From assembly GCF_003841485.1 (NCBI RefSeq), contig NZ_REFY01000007.1, positions 1 through 64,000 on the forward strand: 64,000 bases of DNA, written 5' to 3'. Of the stretch, positions 52,134 through 61,156 are shown piece after piece; position 1 is the stretch's first letter, and each line of letters opens with the position of its first letter. Both the position numbers and the translations under genes were made by a program. Source of the stretch: Natrarchaeobius halalkaliphilus. Lineage in GTDB: Archaea > Halobacteriota > Halobacteria > Halobacteriales > Natrialbaceae. The notes under the pieces were generated by a model. The model did no database searches, was not told where the DNA came from, and saw only the letters and a program-made list of their open reading frames with translations.

Positions 52134-53135
52134 TTACTCCGCGGGTAGCTCGTCGAGATACGCGTTCCAGACTGCTTCCGGATCCTCACAGGCGATGTCC
52201 GAGATCGACCGGCAAGCGTCGTACCCCCACATGAACACGCTGTCGACGCCGCCGTCGATCGCCGCCCGCGTCGCCTTCCGGACGTCCTCGACCGTCTCCG
52301 GATCGTCGTCGAGCCGGAAGCCCTGAATCCAGATCTGGCTCCCGATGTCGTGCTCTTCGGCCAGCGAGACGACGGTATCGGTGAAATAGGAGATGAACGC
52401 CGGGCTCTCCTCGTCGAAGACGTCCCAGTACGGATCGGTGACGAGCACGTCCAGGTGGTCGTTCGCGGCGAGTCGCTCCCAGTCGCTGAGACCGTGGTCT
52501 GAGTCCTCGCTCGGGAGCAGACAGACCGCGTTCTCGAGGCCCTTTTCGGCGGTGAGTTCCATCATCTCGTCGAGAAACGAGAGCAACGACGCTTCGCGGA
52601 ACTCGTCGATTCGGTCGGTTCGGGTCGCCGGCATCTGCTCGTCGTACTCCTGTTCGTACAGCTCCTGACAGCTCTCACAGCGACAGGTCCAGGCCCCCTC
52701 GGGAACCTCGTGGTCGAACCAGTCGGGGATGTACCAGTGAGGCTCGTCCCAGAAGAGGACGTCGGCACCGACGTCCGCCGCGTCTGCGACCCAGCCACGC
52801 ATGTATTCGTTGAAACCGGGATCGTTGAAACAGGCCGTCGGAACCCGATCACCGGTCGAAAGTACCTGACAGCTCTCGGGATTCTTTCCGATAAACTCAG
52901 ACAGCGCCTCGCCCCCGAACACCCGTCCGATCGACCACGGATTCATGTAGACCCGAAAACCACGGTCGTGACTCGCCGCGACGATGTCCGACATCGACTC
53001 CGCGTAGTACTGTCGGTCACGCTCACTGAAGGTGTGGAGCACGGCGTTCAGTCCGTTCTCGCGAAATCGGTCGAGGTCCCGCTCTGCGTGATCGACATCT
53101 CGCACGCTAAAATAACTCGTTCCTTTTTCGAGCAT
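52134..53135 (-). CDS. TIM-barrel-like protein, putative glycoside hydrolase
   Basis: A 333-residue cytoplasmic protein I cannot place in a named family. The repeating strand/helix rhythm suggests a beta/alpha barrel: FRENGLNAVLHTFSE, FRVYMNPWSI, ADVLFWDEPHWYIP, LDVLVTDPYWDVF, GSQIWIQGF, VDSVFMWGYDAC. DEPHW (Asp-Glu after a strand) and the late IQGF and MWGYD resemble catalytic ends of hydrolase barrels, and a Cys cluster (CRCESCQELYEQEY) could bind metal. It sits between the ABC importer and GH9, so it probably acts on the imported oligosaccharide. I chose the ATG at 53135; a TTG at 53156 is possible. Confidence 0.65.
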   Translation of the reverse strand: MLEKGTSYFSVRDVDHAERDLDRFRENGLNAVLHTFSERDRQYYAESMSDIVAASHDRGFRVYMNPWSIGRVFGGEALSEFIGKNPESCQVLSTGDRVPTACFNDPGFNEYMRGWVADAADVGADVLFWDEPHWYIPDWFDHEVPEGAWTCRCESCQELYEQEYDEQMPATRTDRIDEFREASLLSFLDEMMELTAEKGLENAVCLLPSEDSDHGLSDWERLAANDHLDVLVTDPYWDVFDEESPAFISYFTDTVVSLAEEHDIGSQIWIQGFRLDDDPETVEDVRKATRAAIDGGVDSVFMWGYDACRSISDIACEDPEAVWNAYLDELPAE

Positions 53136-53225
53136 CGAGTACACGATTCGATGCAAGATATTTCACTCTTTGGATCAGTAACGCCGTCACTCGAAGAGCG
53201 TCAGAAATCGGACCCCGTCTCGACG

Positions 53226-54317
53226 CTACGTCGAGGGGTCCGGCGTCCGGGGCGTCGGCTCGTCGTCCGTCACCGGTGGGCTCGACCAGTAGTCGTGGTC
53301 GTCGTCCGACCGGAAACACCGAACGCGGTGGCCCGAGCCGAGATCGTATGATTCGGGCGATTGTCCCATACAGGCGTCTCTGGCCTCCGGACAGCGCGTG
53401 TGGAAGCGACAACCCGATGGCGGGTTCTTCGGATCGGGAATGTCGATGTTTCGAACCGGCGGTTCCTCGGCTTCACCGACCGTCCTCAGATCGGGCGTCG
53501 CCCACCGAAGCACCTTCGTGTAGGGGTGCTGTGGATCGTTGATGATCTGCTCGGGCGGTCCGACCTCGATGAGTTCACCGAGATACATCACGCCGATCCG
53601 TCCACCCGCGTGGGAGGCGAGATAGCGCGCGTTAGCGAGGTCGTGTGAGACGAAGACGAACGACGTGTTGAACTGGCCCTGTAGCTCCAACATCAGGTCC
53701 ATCATGTCGACGCGCAAGGAGACGTCGAGCGCGCTGATGGCTTCGTCGGCCAGGATGAGATCCGGATCCATCAACAGCGCACGGATCAGGGCGATCCGCT
53801 GTTGTTCTCCACCGGACAGCTGGTGTGGATATCGACCGGCGTAGTCCGCTGCCGGCGTCATTCCGACCGCTTCGAGCATCTTGACGATCTCCCGGCGCCG
53901 GTCGCCCGAACTCATGTCCGGCTGCCACCGTTTCAGCGGTGCCTCGAGCGTCCCCAGTACCTTTCGGTTGGGATTCAACGAGCTTCCGGGGTCCTGATGG
54001 ATGATCTGGAGCGAGCGCCGGATCTCGTTGTAGGGAATGTCGACGTCACCCGAGCCGTCCTTTGCGTCCCAGATGTCCTGCCCGCGGTAGTTGACGCTGC
54101 CCCCGGTTGGCCGCTGGAGACCAATCGCCGTCTTGCCGAGCGTCGTTTTTCCACAGCCGGACTCACCGACCAGCGCAACGACGTCCTGTTCCCCGATATC
54201 GAGCGAGACGCCGTCGACCGCACGAACGACGTCGGTATCGCTGAAGTCGAACAGTCCGCTCTCCGCTTCGAAGTGGACTTCGGCGTTCTCGAGCGACACG
54301 AGCGGCTCGTCGCTCAT
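53226..54317 (-). CDS. Peptide-type ABC transporter ATPase (DppF/OppF)
   Basis: A 363-residue ATPase: Walker A GESGCGKTT, Q-loop LQIIHQDPGSSLNPN, signature QLSGGEQQRIALIRA, Walker B LILADEAISALD. The C-terminal oligopeptide-transporter extension carries a Cys-rich motif (SGCRFHTRCPEARDAC), which binds an iron-sulfur cluster in some homologues. It overlaps the preceding ATPase gene by 4 bp. Such transporters import peptides or, in several chitin degraders, chito-oligosaccharides. Confidence 0.92.
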   Translation of the reverse strand: MSDEPLVSLENAEVHFEAESGLFDFSDTDVVRAVDGVSLDIGEQDVVALVGESGCGKTTLGKTAIGLQRPTGGSVNYRGQDIWDAKDGSGDVDIPYNEIRRSLQIIHQDPGSSLNPNRKVLGTLEAPLKRWQPDMSSGDRRREIVKMLEAVGMTPAADYAGRYPHQLSGGEQQRIALIRALLMDPDLILADEAISALDVSLRVDMMDLMLELQGQFNTSFVFVSHDLANARYLASHAGGRIGVMYLGELIEVGPPEQIINDPQHPYTKVLRWATPDLRTVGEAEEPPVRNIDIPDPKNPPSGCRFHTRCPEARDACMGQSPESYDLGSGHRVRCFRSDDDHDYWSSPPVTDDEPTPRTPDPST

Positions 54318-55477
54318 CGGTCTCCCTCCGGTGAGGTCTGGTCCTGGTGATTCATCTCAGTTCGGGTGCGTGTCCGGTCGCTGGTTTCCGGTCGTTGCTG
54401 TCGGTTCTGCGTCTCGCTTCCGACCTGTTTGCGGTGGTTGAGCGAGATCGCGTCGACGGCATCCTTCCAGTGATGACAGTCGACGGTGTGAGCGGCGGTT
54501 ATCGGCTCGCTCGCGGGCGCTTTGGCGACGCATCGGTCGGTCGCGAGCGAACACCGGGGATGGTACGAACAGCCGGTCGGAACGTCCACCGGATCGGGCG
54601 CGGAGCCGGGGATCGGCCGCATCTCCTCGAGCGGCGCGTCGAGGTTCGGCGTCGAGTTCAGGAGTGCACGGGTGTACGGATGGCCCGCGTCGTGAAGGAG
54701 CTCCTGGGTCGGTCCCTGTTCGATCAGCTCGAACGCGTACATCACGGCCAACCGGTCGGCCAGCTCAGCGACCAGCGGCAGGTCGTGCGTGATGAACACC
54801 ATCGTCAGGTCGTACTTCGACTTGAGCTCTTCGAGCAATGAGATGATCGATCGCTGCATCAACAGATCCAGCGCCGCCGTCGGCTCGTCCATCACGAGCA
54901 CGTTGGGCTGAAGGACGACCGAGAGGGCGATCAGCGTCCGCTGTTGCATCCCCCCCGACAGCTCGTGGGGATACGAATCGAGGACGCGCTCGGAATCGAG
55001 ATACAGATCGGAGAGTAACTCGTGCGCTCGGCTCATTCCATCTCGCAGGGAATAATCGTGGGCCTCGAGGGTCTCCTCGAAGTGGTCGCGGATCTTCATC
55101 GTCGGATTGAACGAACTCATCGCGCCCTGGAAGACCATCGCGATCTCCTCCCAGCGAAGCCGCCTGAGTTCGGCGGGCGTAAGGTCCAGTACGTCGACGG
55201 GATCGCCGTCCTCCGGATAGTAGGTCACCTCGCCGGTGAGTACACCGGGTTCGACGACGGCGTCGAGCGTCGACGAGGCGAGCATCGACTTTCCGCTGCC
55301 GCTCTCACCGACGACGCCGAGGATCTCTCCACGTTCGATCTCGAGCGAGACGTCGTCGAGCACTCGCGAGACGCCGCGATCCATCTCGAAGACGACCTCG
55401 GCGTTTCGGATCTCCAGAATCGGATCCGAGACACTGTGCGACTGTTCGTCCGTCACTGTCGTTTCGTGTGTACTCAT
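54314..55477 (-). CDS. Peptide-type ABC transporter ATPase (DppD/OppD)
   Basis: A 387-residue ATPase: Walker A GESGSGKSM, signature ELSGGMQQRTLIALS, Walker B VLVMDEPTAALD, and the family's C-terminal Cys motif (TGCSYHPRCSLATDRC). An extra ~45-residue polar tail follows. Overlaps of 4 bp on both sides tie it to the permease and to the second ATPase, so all three are translated as a unit. It energises import together with DppF. Confidence 0.92.
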   Translation of the reverse strand: MSTHETTVTDEQSHSVSDPILEIRNAEVVFEMDRGVSRVLDDVSLEIERGEILGVVGESGSGKSMLASSTLDAVVEPGVLTGEVTYYPEDGDPVDVLDLTPAELRRLRWEEIAMVFQGAMSSFNPTMKIRDHFEETLEAHDYSLRDGMSRAHELLSDLYLDSERVLDSYPHELSGGMQQRTLIALSVVLQPNVLVMDEPTAALDLLMQRSIISLLEELKSKYDLTMVFITHDLPLVAELADRLAVMYAFELIEQGPTQELLHDAGHPYTRALLNSTPNLDAPLEEMRPIPGSAPDPVDVPTGCSYHPRCSLATDRCVAKAPASEPITAAHTVDCHHWKDAVDAISLNHRKQVGSETQNRQQRPETSDRTRTRTEMNHQDQTSPEGDR

Positions 55478-56628
55478 AGTGCACCACCTCCGGTCGTGAT
55501 CTCCTCGTCGTCGTCCGTCTTCTTCGAATTGCTTCCGCGGGCACGGACGCGTGGGTTGAACAGTCTATCAGTTCCCTGTGAGAACAGGATCAACCCGAAC
55601 GACAGCCCCACGACGAAGATCATAGGAACGAACAGGAGGTGAGAGACCTCCGGGATGACGAGGGCGTTGTTCTCGTAGCCGATGTTCATCATCACACCCC
55701 AGTTTTCGATAGTCTGGACGGAGATCACGCCGAGGAAGTACAGCGCGACGCTGTCGTAGATGACGCGACGGGCCATGCTGGTGAAGTTGATCAGGATGTA
55801 CGGCATCAGGTTCGGCAGAACATCCTTCCTGATGATCGTCGGCGTTCCGACACCCATCGTCCGCGATGCCTCGACGTAGGAGTGTTCGCGGATCGTCAAC
55901 ACTTGTGAGTGAATCGTTCGTGCGAGCCCCGCCCAGGCGTTGACCACGATGATGATCCCGATGAGATAGGGACTGCTGGGATCGATGAGGACGATGAGGA
56001 CGATCACCAGTGGAAGACCGGGAATCGTCATCAGAACGTCCGATATCGTCATCAGCGACCGTTCGGTGAGGCCGCCTTTGTATCCGGCGAGCGTCCCGAC
56101 GACCGTTGCCAGGGCGGTAGCGAATACCGCACCGGCGAGGATCATCTGGAGCATTCGCGGGGTCGCGTGGATCATCGCCGCGAGGAGATCACGCCCGATC
56201 ATGTCCGTTCCGAGGGGGTAGCTCCAGTCCTGGAACGGCGCGAGTCGGATCGGCCCGTCCCCGCGAGCGGGTTCGATGATCGTGATCCGATCGAGAACCA
56301 GGAACTCCGATGTGGAGACCCAGGCGATCGTGCCGATCACTAGGTACAGCGAGATGATGGTCAGGCCGACCTTCGTCCGCCAGTCTTCCCAGGCGACCAC
56401 GAACGGCTCGTATATCGATTGGGTGAACACCTCGGACAGCCGCTGGCTCGTCGTGACCTCGGTGAACTCCGACTCTGCGAACATCTGTCCGCCGTCCGCA
56501 CGATACTCATCGGTGGCGTCGGATTCGCTCGTTTCGGTGCCGTACAGCGCCGATCCATCGAATCGGGATCCGTCGTCGCCGGAACCGGTTCTGTCGTCGG
56601 CCGACTCGTCAGTACGATTCACTGTCAT
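55474..56628 (-). CDS. Peptide-type ABC transporter permease (DppC/OppC)
   Basis: A 384-residue permease with a long acidic N-terminal tail (~85 residues) before the first membrane segment and five further segments. The DppC hallmarks are PLGTDMIGRDLLAAMIHATP and the ATPase-docking EASRTMGVGTPTIIRKDVLP. I chose the ATG at 56628 (MTVNRTDES), which overlaps the dppB end by 20 bp; the upstream alternative at 56670 is less likely. The C-terminus overlaps dppD by 4 bp. Confidence 0.88.
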   Translation of the reverse strand: MTVNRTDESADDRTGSGDDGSRFDGSALYGTETSESDATDEYRADGGQMFAESEFTEVTTSQRLSEVFTQSIYEPFVVAWEDWRTKVGLTIISLYLVIGTIAWVSTSEFLVLDRITIIEPARGDGPIRLAPFQDWSYPLGTDMIGRDLLAAMIHATPRMLQMILAGAVFATALATVVGTLAGYKGGLTERSLMTISDVLMTIPGLPLVIVLIVLIDPSSPYLIGIIIVVNAWAGLARTIHSQVLTIREHSYVEASRTMGVGTPTIIRKDVLPNLMPYILINFTSMARRVIYDSVALYFLGVISVQTIENWGVMMNIGYENNALVIPEVSHLLFVPMIFVVGLSFGLILFSQGTDRLFNPRVRARGSNSKKTDDDEEITTGGGAL

Positions 56629-57616
56629 CACCCGATTTGATCCGTGGATCGAGCCAGCCGTACGTCGCATCCGCGATCCACAGCGAAATAACGACGGCGA
56701 TCGTTACGATCAGGAACGTTCCCATCATGAGGTAGATGTCGTTGTGTTCGATCGATCGGAACATCAACCAGCCCATGCCCCGATACTGGAAGATCTCCTC
56801 GAGGATGATCGCCCCGCCGAACATGAACCCGATCGAGATCAGCAGGGTCGTCCACATCGGGAGAATCGCGTTCCGCCCGACGTACCGGAGAGCGATTCGC
56901 CGGTCCGGAATCCCCCGGAGTCTCGCGACGCGGATGTACTCCTCACCGAGCGTCTGGATACTGTTTCCGCGCATGGTCAACGCGATGATACCGAATCCCG
57001 TAACGACGAACGAAAGCGTCGGCAACGTCGCGTGATACAGGACATCGAAGACGAAATGCAGCGAAAGTCCCGGATCAGTCGCATCGGAGTGTGTACCCCG
57101 CGCTGGGAACACGCTCAAGCGATAGCCAAGAACCGCGATTAGTAGGACTGCCGCGACGTAGTACGGGATCGAGTTGAAGAAGATCGAAACACCGGTTAAC
57201 GCGGTATCGAACCTCGAACCCTCCTTGTACGCCATGAGTGCGCCGAGTGCGAGCCCCAGTGAGAACATCAACGCCATACTGAGCGACATGATGAGGATCG
57301 TCCACGGCAACACGGCTGCGATCTCGGGCGCTACCTCGGCCTGTCTAAACGTCGAGTAACCCAGATCACCCTGTGCGACGCTCGTGAGATACTCCCAGTA
57401 GGCGACGTGAATCGGATCGTCGTAGCTGGCCGGGATGCGCGCCTCGATCATGCGCTCGAGTGCCGACTGAGACATGCTCGGATTGTGGCGCTGGGCCTGC
57501 TCGCGGATCCGCGAGCCCGGATCGCCGGGTAGCCCTCTAATAAGTGCGAACGATATCGTGATCACTGCCCAGATGGTGAACAGTGCCTGTCCAGTCCGTT
57601 TGAGCCACCAGTTCAT
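56609..57616 (-). CDS. Peptide-type ABC transporter permease (DppB/OppB)
   Basis: A 335-residue permease with six membrane segments. It has the start NWWLKRTGQALFTIWAV and the conserved RGLPGDPG after the first segment. The docking loop is EEYIRVARLRGIPDRRIALR, and GGAIILEEIF comes late, all typical of DppB. The ATG at 57616 gives the canonical start. It follows the binding-protein gene by 63 bp and forms the channel with DppC. Confidence 0.9.
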   Translation of the reverse strand: MNWWLKRTGQALFTIWAVITISFALIRGLPGDPGSRIREQAQRHNPSMSQSALERMIEARIPASYDDPIHVAYWEYLTSVAQGDLGYSTFRQAEVAPEIAAVLPWTILIMSLSMALMFSLGLALGALMAYKEGSRFDTALTGVSIFFNSIPYYVAAVLLIAVLGYRLSVFPARGTHSDATDPGLSLHFVFDVLYHATLPTLSFVVTGFGIIALTMRGNSIQTLGEEYIRVARLRGIPDRRIALRYVGRNAILPMWTTLLISIGFMFGGAIILEEIFQYRGMGWLMFRSIEHNDIYLMMGTFLIVTIAVVISLWIADATYGWLDPRIKSGDDSESY

Positions 57617-57679
57617 GGAATATTCAACCAACTCGTGAGATAATACTCGGAAAGCAACATATATACGTGTACCTGTTCG

Positions 57680-59494
57680 CTACTCGGTCGCCCACAGCTG
57701 GCCCTGCTTGGGGAGCCAGTGGAGTGGCCACTGGTTGTGAACGTCCTCCGCGTCGGTGGAGAAGTTCCAGCCATCGTAGCTGAGGAACGACTGCTCGAAC
57801 CCCTCGGTGAGCGGAACGGCCGGGAGGATCTCGTTGTAGAGTTCCGCCAGTTCCTGAACGATCTCCTCCATCTCCTCTTGATCCTGCGTTCCAGCGAAGT
57901 CGTTGAGTCGTTCGTGGGTATCGATACCGTCGAGTTCCTGTGGCAGGTTGTTCCACGGTCGGTTCTCCTCGTCGGCGAACTCCGTATTTCGGTAGACGTG
58001 TTCGAACGAGAAGTACGGCCAGAACCCGTTCATGCCGCCCGGAATCCATCCTTCGATGACAATCTCGAAGTCACCTTCGGGCAGCCGTTCGCCCGTGATC
58101 TCCGGACGCGGCGTGACCGCCATCGACACGTCGATACCGAAGTCGTTGAGGTTGTCGATCGCGGAGTCGGCTGCGGTGATCCAGTCGGTCCAGCCACCGG
58201 GTGCGAGAATGTCCGCCTCGAGGGCGTCACCGTCGCGCTCCCAGACACCGTCGTCGTTGCGTTCGTATCCGGCGTCCTGGAGCAGCGATTCCGCCGCGTC
58301 CTCGCCGCCAGTGTAGGTGTCGAGCGGGTCCTTGTCGATCCACTCATCGACGAGCGACGTCGAGATTCCCGACGGGGTTTCGACGTGTGCCTGAGTCGTG
58401 TCTCCGACGGCCTCGACGGCTCGTTCTCGGTCGACGATGTGGGCGACCGCCTGCCGAACTTCTCGCTGTCCCCAGTGGGGGTCGTCGTGATTGAAGACGA
58501 GTCCCGGGCCGAATCCCATCGCGGTCGGAATCATCTGCCAATCGTCTCCCAGTGCATCGACCGTCTCCGGAGGAACGAAGACGCTGTGCATCGCATCGAG
58601 TTCACCGGACATCATGCTCTGGTGGTACTCGTTGTTCCCGCCTCGGAATCCCATCTCGTAGCCGGCGAAGTTGATGTTCTCGTCGGCGTCCGGGTGGGGA
58701 ACGATCTCCTGACCGTCGATTTCCACATCGGAGTGTCGCACGCGGAATGAGATATTCTGGGTCGCACGTTCGTCCTGGACGACCGTGCCGCCTGCGATGA
58801 CTTCGTCCACGTCGTCGTCGCCACCCAGACCCATCGGTGTAAACGACTGGATGTTCCCGATGTCGGGGTCGTCCATATCGACGAACTCACCCCACATCTG
58901 TCGTGGCGTATCGATGTGGTGGTGCAAGAGTGACTGTTCAACGATGAATGGGTTTGTTCCCCCCGGATACGAGATCTCGAGCGTCGTGTCGTCGACGGCT
59001 TCGTAGTCGTCGATAAACTCGAAGAGCTCTTCGCCCATCTCCTCTCCGATCCGTAGCCGGTCCTCTAGGTCGTCCGCCGTGATCGGTTCTCCGTCGCTCC
59101 AGACGAGGTCATCACGGAGCTCGACGGTGAACGTCTCCGGTTCCGCGTTCCAGTCGACGGCCGCGTGGGGCGTCCACTCCTGGGTGACGTAGTTCCACTT
59201 CGCCAGCTCCGGGAACATGGAGTTGTTGATGTGGGTCGTGCCGTCCCAGAGGTGGTTGTTATACTGAATGTCGGCGGGGTCGAAAAACGAGTTGGCGGTT
59301 CTGAGTCGGGCCTCGGAGAAATCCGGTGCCTCATCGCGTGAACTCGATCCGTTTCCGTTCCCGTTCCCGTTTCCAGTTTCTTCCCCACCGGAACAGCCCG
59401 CAAGTGCTGCTGCTCCCGCGATACCCGTTAGTTCCACGAACTTCCGTCGAGAGACTATCTCACCGTAGTCCCCATGCGATTGGCTGTCAACCAT
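57680..59494 (-). CDS. Peptide-type ABC transporter substrate-binding lipoprotein (SBP_bac_5)
   Basis: A 604-residue family 5 solute-binding protein. The N-terminus has a twin-arginine motif (IVSRRKFVELTG) and a lipobox ending in ALAGC, followed by a Gly/Asn/Ser linker, so it is exported by Tat and lipid-anchored. The mature domain shows the family signatures (WTPHAAVDWNAEPETFTVEL, LRDDLVWSDGEPITADD). Family 5 proteins bind peptides, nickel or oligosaccharides, including chitobiose in Vibrio. The ATG at 59494 is preferred because the TATA box at 59518-59528 is ~25-30 bp upstream, while an ATG at 59518 would overlap it. Confidence 0.9.
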   Translation of the reverse strand: MVDSQSHGDYGEIVSRRKFVELTGIAGAAALAGCSGGEETGNGNGNGNGSSSRDEAPDFSEARLRTANSFFDPADIQYNNHLWDGTTHINNSMFPELAKWNYVTQEWTPHAAVDWNAEPETFTVELRDDLVWSDGEPITADDLEDRLRIGEEMGEELFEFIDDYEAVDDTTLEISYPGGTNPFIVEQSLLHHHIDTPRQMWGEFVDMDDPDIGNIQSFTPMGLGGDDDVDEVIAGGTVVQDERATQNISFRVRHSDVEIDGQEIVPHPDADENINFAGYEMGFRGGNNEYHQSMMSGELDAMHSVFVPPETVDALGDDWQMIPTAMGFGPGLVFNHDDPHWGQREVRQAVAHIVDRERAVEAVGDTTQAHVETPSGISTSLVDEWIDKDPLDTYTGGEDAAESLLQDAGYERNDDGVWERDGDALEADILAPGGWTDWITAADSAIDNLNDFGIDVSMAVTPRPEITGERLPEGDFEIVIEGWIPGGMNGFWPYFSFEHVYRNTEFADEENRPWNNLPQELDGIDTHERLNDFAGTQDQEEMEEIVQELAELYNEILPAVPLTEGFEQSFLSYDGWNFSTDAEDVHNQWPLHWLPKQGQLWATE

Positions 59495-59517
59495 ACAACT
59501 TGGTGGTTGATTTGTCA

Positions 59518-59528
59518 TTATATAAAAG
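59518..59528 (-). promoter_or_regulatory. TATA box of the ABC-GH9 operon
   Basis: The coding strand reads CTTTTATATAA, centred ~30 bp before the ATG at 59494, fitting a leaderless transcript for the binding-protein gene. No other strong promoter is visible before the downstream genes, so it likely drives the whole seven-gene operon. Confidence 0.55.
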
Positions 59529-59731
59529 TTCTCATTTATTACTCAACATCTTGATATCGATGGAATCGGGACGGTTCCGACCGAGTGTACAAAATCGCTA
59601 TCGGTTACCGACTGGTTCCAAACCGATAGCGCTGACGTGAGAGTGACAGCGGGAACGAGCAGGGGTCGTCGGGTCGAGTGAATCGCTCCCAATCGAACAC
59701 CGGCCGCTGCCGTCAGGACCAGCCACGGCGC

Positions 59732-60643
59732 TTACCGGTCTGCGAGCCAGTCTGCGGTCTCGGAAGCGAGTTCGCTGACGGCCTCGTCGTCCGCTCGGTC
59801 AGCCAGCGAACGAAGGGGAGCGACCGCTTCGATCGCTTCGGCAAACCCGAGGGTCCGAACGACACGAGCCCGGGTCGTCGGCGTCCCGTCTTCGAGCAGC
59901 GCCACCAGCGAACCGATCGGGATCTCACAGTCGACGGCGTCGGCTTCTGCGACGTGTCTGAACACCTCGACCAGCGCCTGACGAACCGGATCTGCGCTTT
60001 CGTCGAGTTCATCCGTTATCGTCTCGAGTCGGTGGGCAATGGCGGCCGGATCTACGGAAGCGACGTGAACCAGAAGGTGTGCGAGTATCTCGCGAAATGC
60101 GATCGATAATCCCCTGTCTCGGGTCCGGGCCTCGTTCATCGTTCGCAGTCGATCCGGACTGAGATTGTCTCTCTCGAGCGCGTCCGATCCCATCGGGTCG
60201 ACGGCCGCGTTTTCACGGAGGAGATCGACGAGATCGTCCGCGTGCTCGACGAAGATGTCGGGATACGGTTCCGCCAGCGGAACCAGCGCTGAGGCCGCCC
60301 TGAAACGGTAGCCGGGAGACGGATCGTCGAGTCGATCGATAATTGCCGGAGCGATCGGACGGACGGCATCCGGTTCGGTCTCCCCGACGAGCGAAAGAAC
60401 CACCAGCGCCGTACTCGAGGCGATCGAGTACGAATCGTCGACGCGGTCACGAACGGAGTCGACCACTGGTCGAACCCGATCCGGATCCGCCTCACAGACG
60501 AGTGCCAGCGTTCGTAACGCGGTGTGTCGCACGTGTCCGTTTTCGTGATCGAGCAGGGGCTCGAGTTCGTCTACCTCGACGGCGACGGGGTTCGTTCCCG
60601 CCTGCTCGAGGAGTTCCATCGAGCGGGTCGTGAGATCGCTCAT
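59732..60643 (-). CDS. HEAT-repeat protein
   Basis: A 303-residue soluble alpha-helical protein made of HEAT-like repeats, for example NGHVRHTALRTLALVCE, YSIASSTALVVLSLVGE, YRFRAASALVPLAE, VRQALVEVFRHVAEA and TRARVVRTLGFAEAIEAV. HEAT repeats are scaffolds for protein-protein contacts; no enzymatic role is visible. I chose the ATG at 60643 (MSDLTTRSMELLE), although an ATG at 60652 is possible. It stands apart from the ABC operon and its function is unknown. Confidence 0.75.
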   Translation of the reverse strand: MSDLTTRSMELLEQAGTNPVAVEVDELEPLLDHENGHVRHTALRTLALVCEADPDRVRPVVDSVRDRVDDSYSIASSTALVVLSLVGETEPDAVRPIAPAIIDRLDDPSPGYRFRAASALVPLAEPYPDIFVEHADDLVDLLRENAAVDPMGSDALERDNLSPDRLRTMNEARTRDRGLSIAFREILAHLLVHVASVDPAAIAHRLETITDELDESADPVRQALVEVFRHVAEADAVDCEIPIGSLVALLEDGTPTTRARVVRTLGFAEAIEAVAPLRSLADRADDEAVSELASETADWLADR

Positions 60644-60765
60644 TGGTACCATCCTCGGTGGAAAGCCCTTAACTTTGTTCGTCACGACGCTCGCTCGAGG
60701 CGTCCCGAATCAACGTCTTCCTCACCGAGCGAGGCGAAAAATTCGAGCGACGTGGGAGAAATCGG

Positions 60766-60993
60766 TCACAGTCGGTGTTGTCGACACCGCCACAGCGTCA
60801 GTCCGGTCGCGACGAGCAATCCACCCAGGATCCCGAAGTTCAACAGCACGATTACGAACGTCTCCGCGGTTCGATCGATCGAGACGAACGCGAACGTATT
60901 CAACACGAACAACACGAGGAGAATAGCGAAGAACGTCGAGAGTATCGGCCGATACGTATTGATCACGCTCCAGAAGCTGGTTCGGGCGCTCAT
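60766..60993 (-). CDS. Small two-helix membrane protein
   Basis: A 75-residue protein with two membrane segments (PILSTFFAILLVLFVLNTFAFV and FVIVLLNFGILGGLLVATGLTL). The short MSARTSFWSVINTYR start is typical of small haloarchaeal membrane proteins. The longer frame upstream (to 61158) overlaps the transducer promoter and is discarded. Function is unknown; it is divergent from the chemotaxis transducer. Confidence 0.6.
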   Translation of the reverse strand: MSARTSFWSVINTYRPILSTFFAILLVLFVLNTFAFVSIDRTAETFVIVLLNFGILGGLLVATGLTLWRCRQHRL

Positions 60994-61156
60994 CGGCCGC
61001 CTCGATTGCGACCGCCGTCGATTCGTAATCGGTTCATATTCTGGACATGCGCACTCGGGTGCATAAAGGTACTGCGTCCTCGAGCGGATCGGCCAGTACA
61101 CATTTATAGGGGTGCTGATTAAGTACGTTCCGTAGGACAGAGTGCAAAAATAAGAC

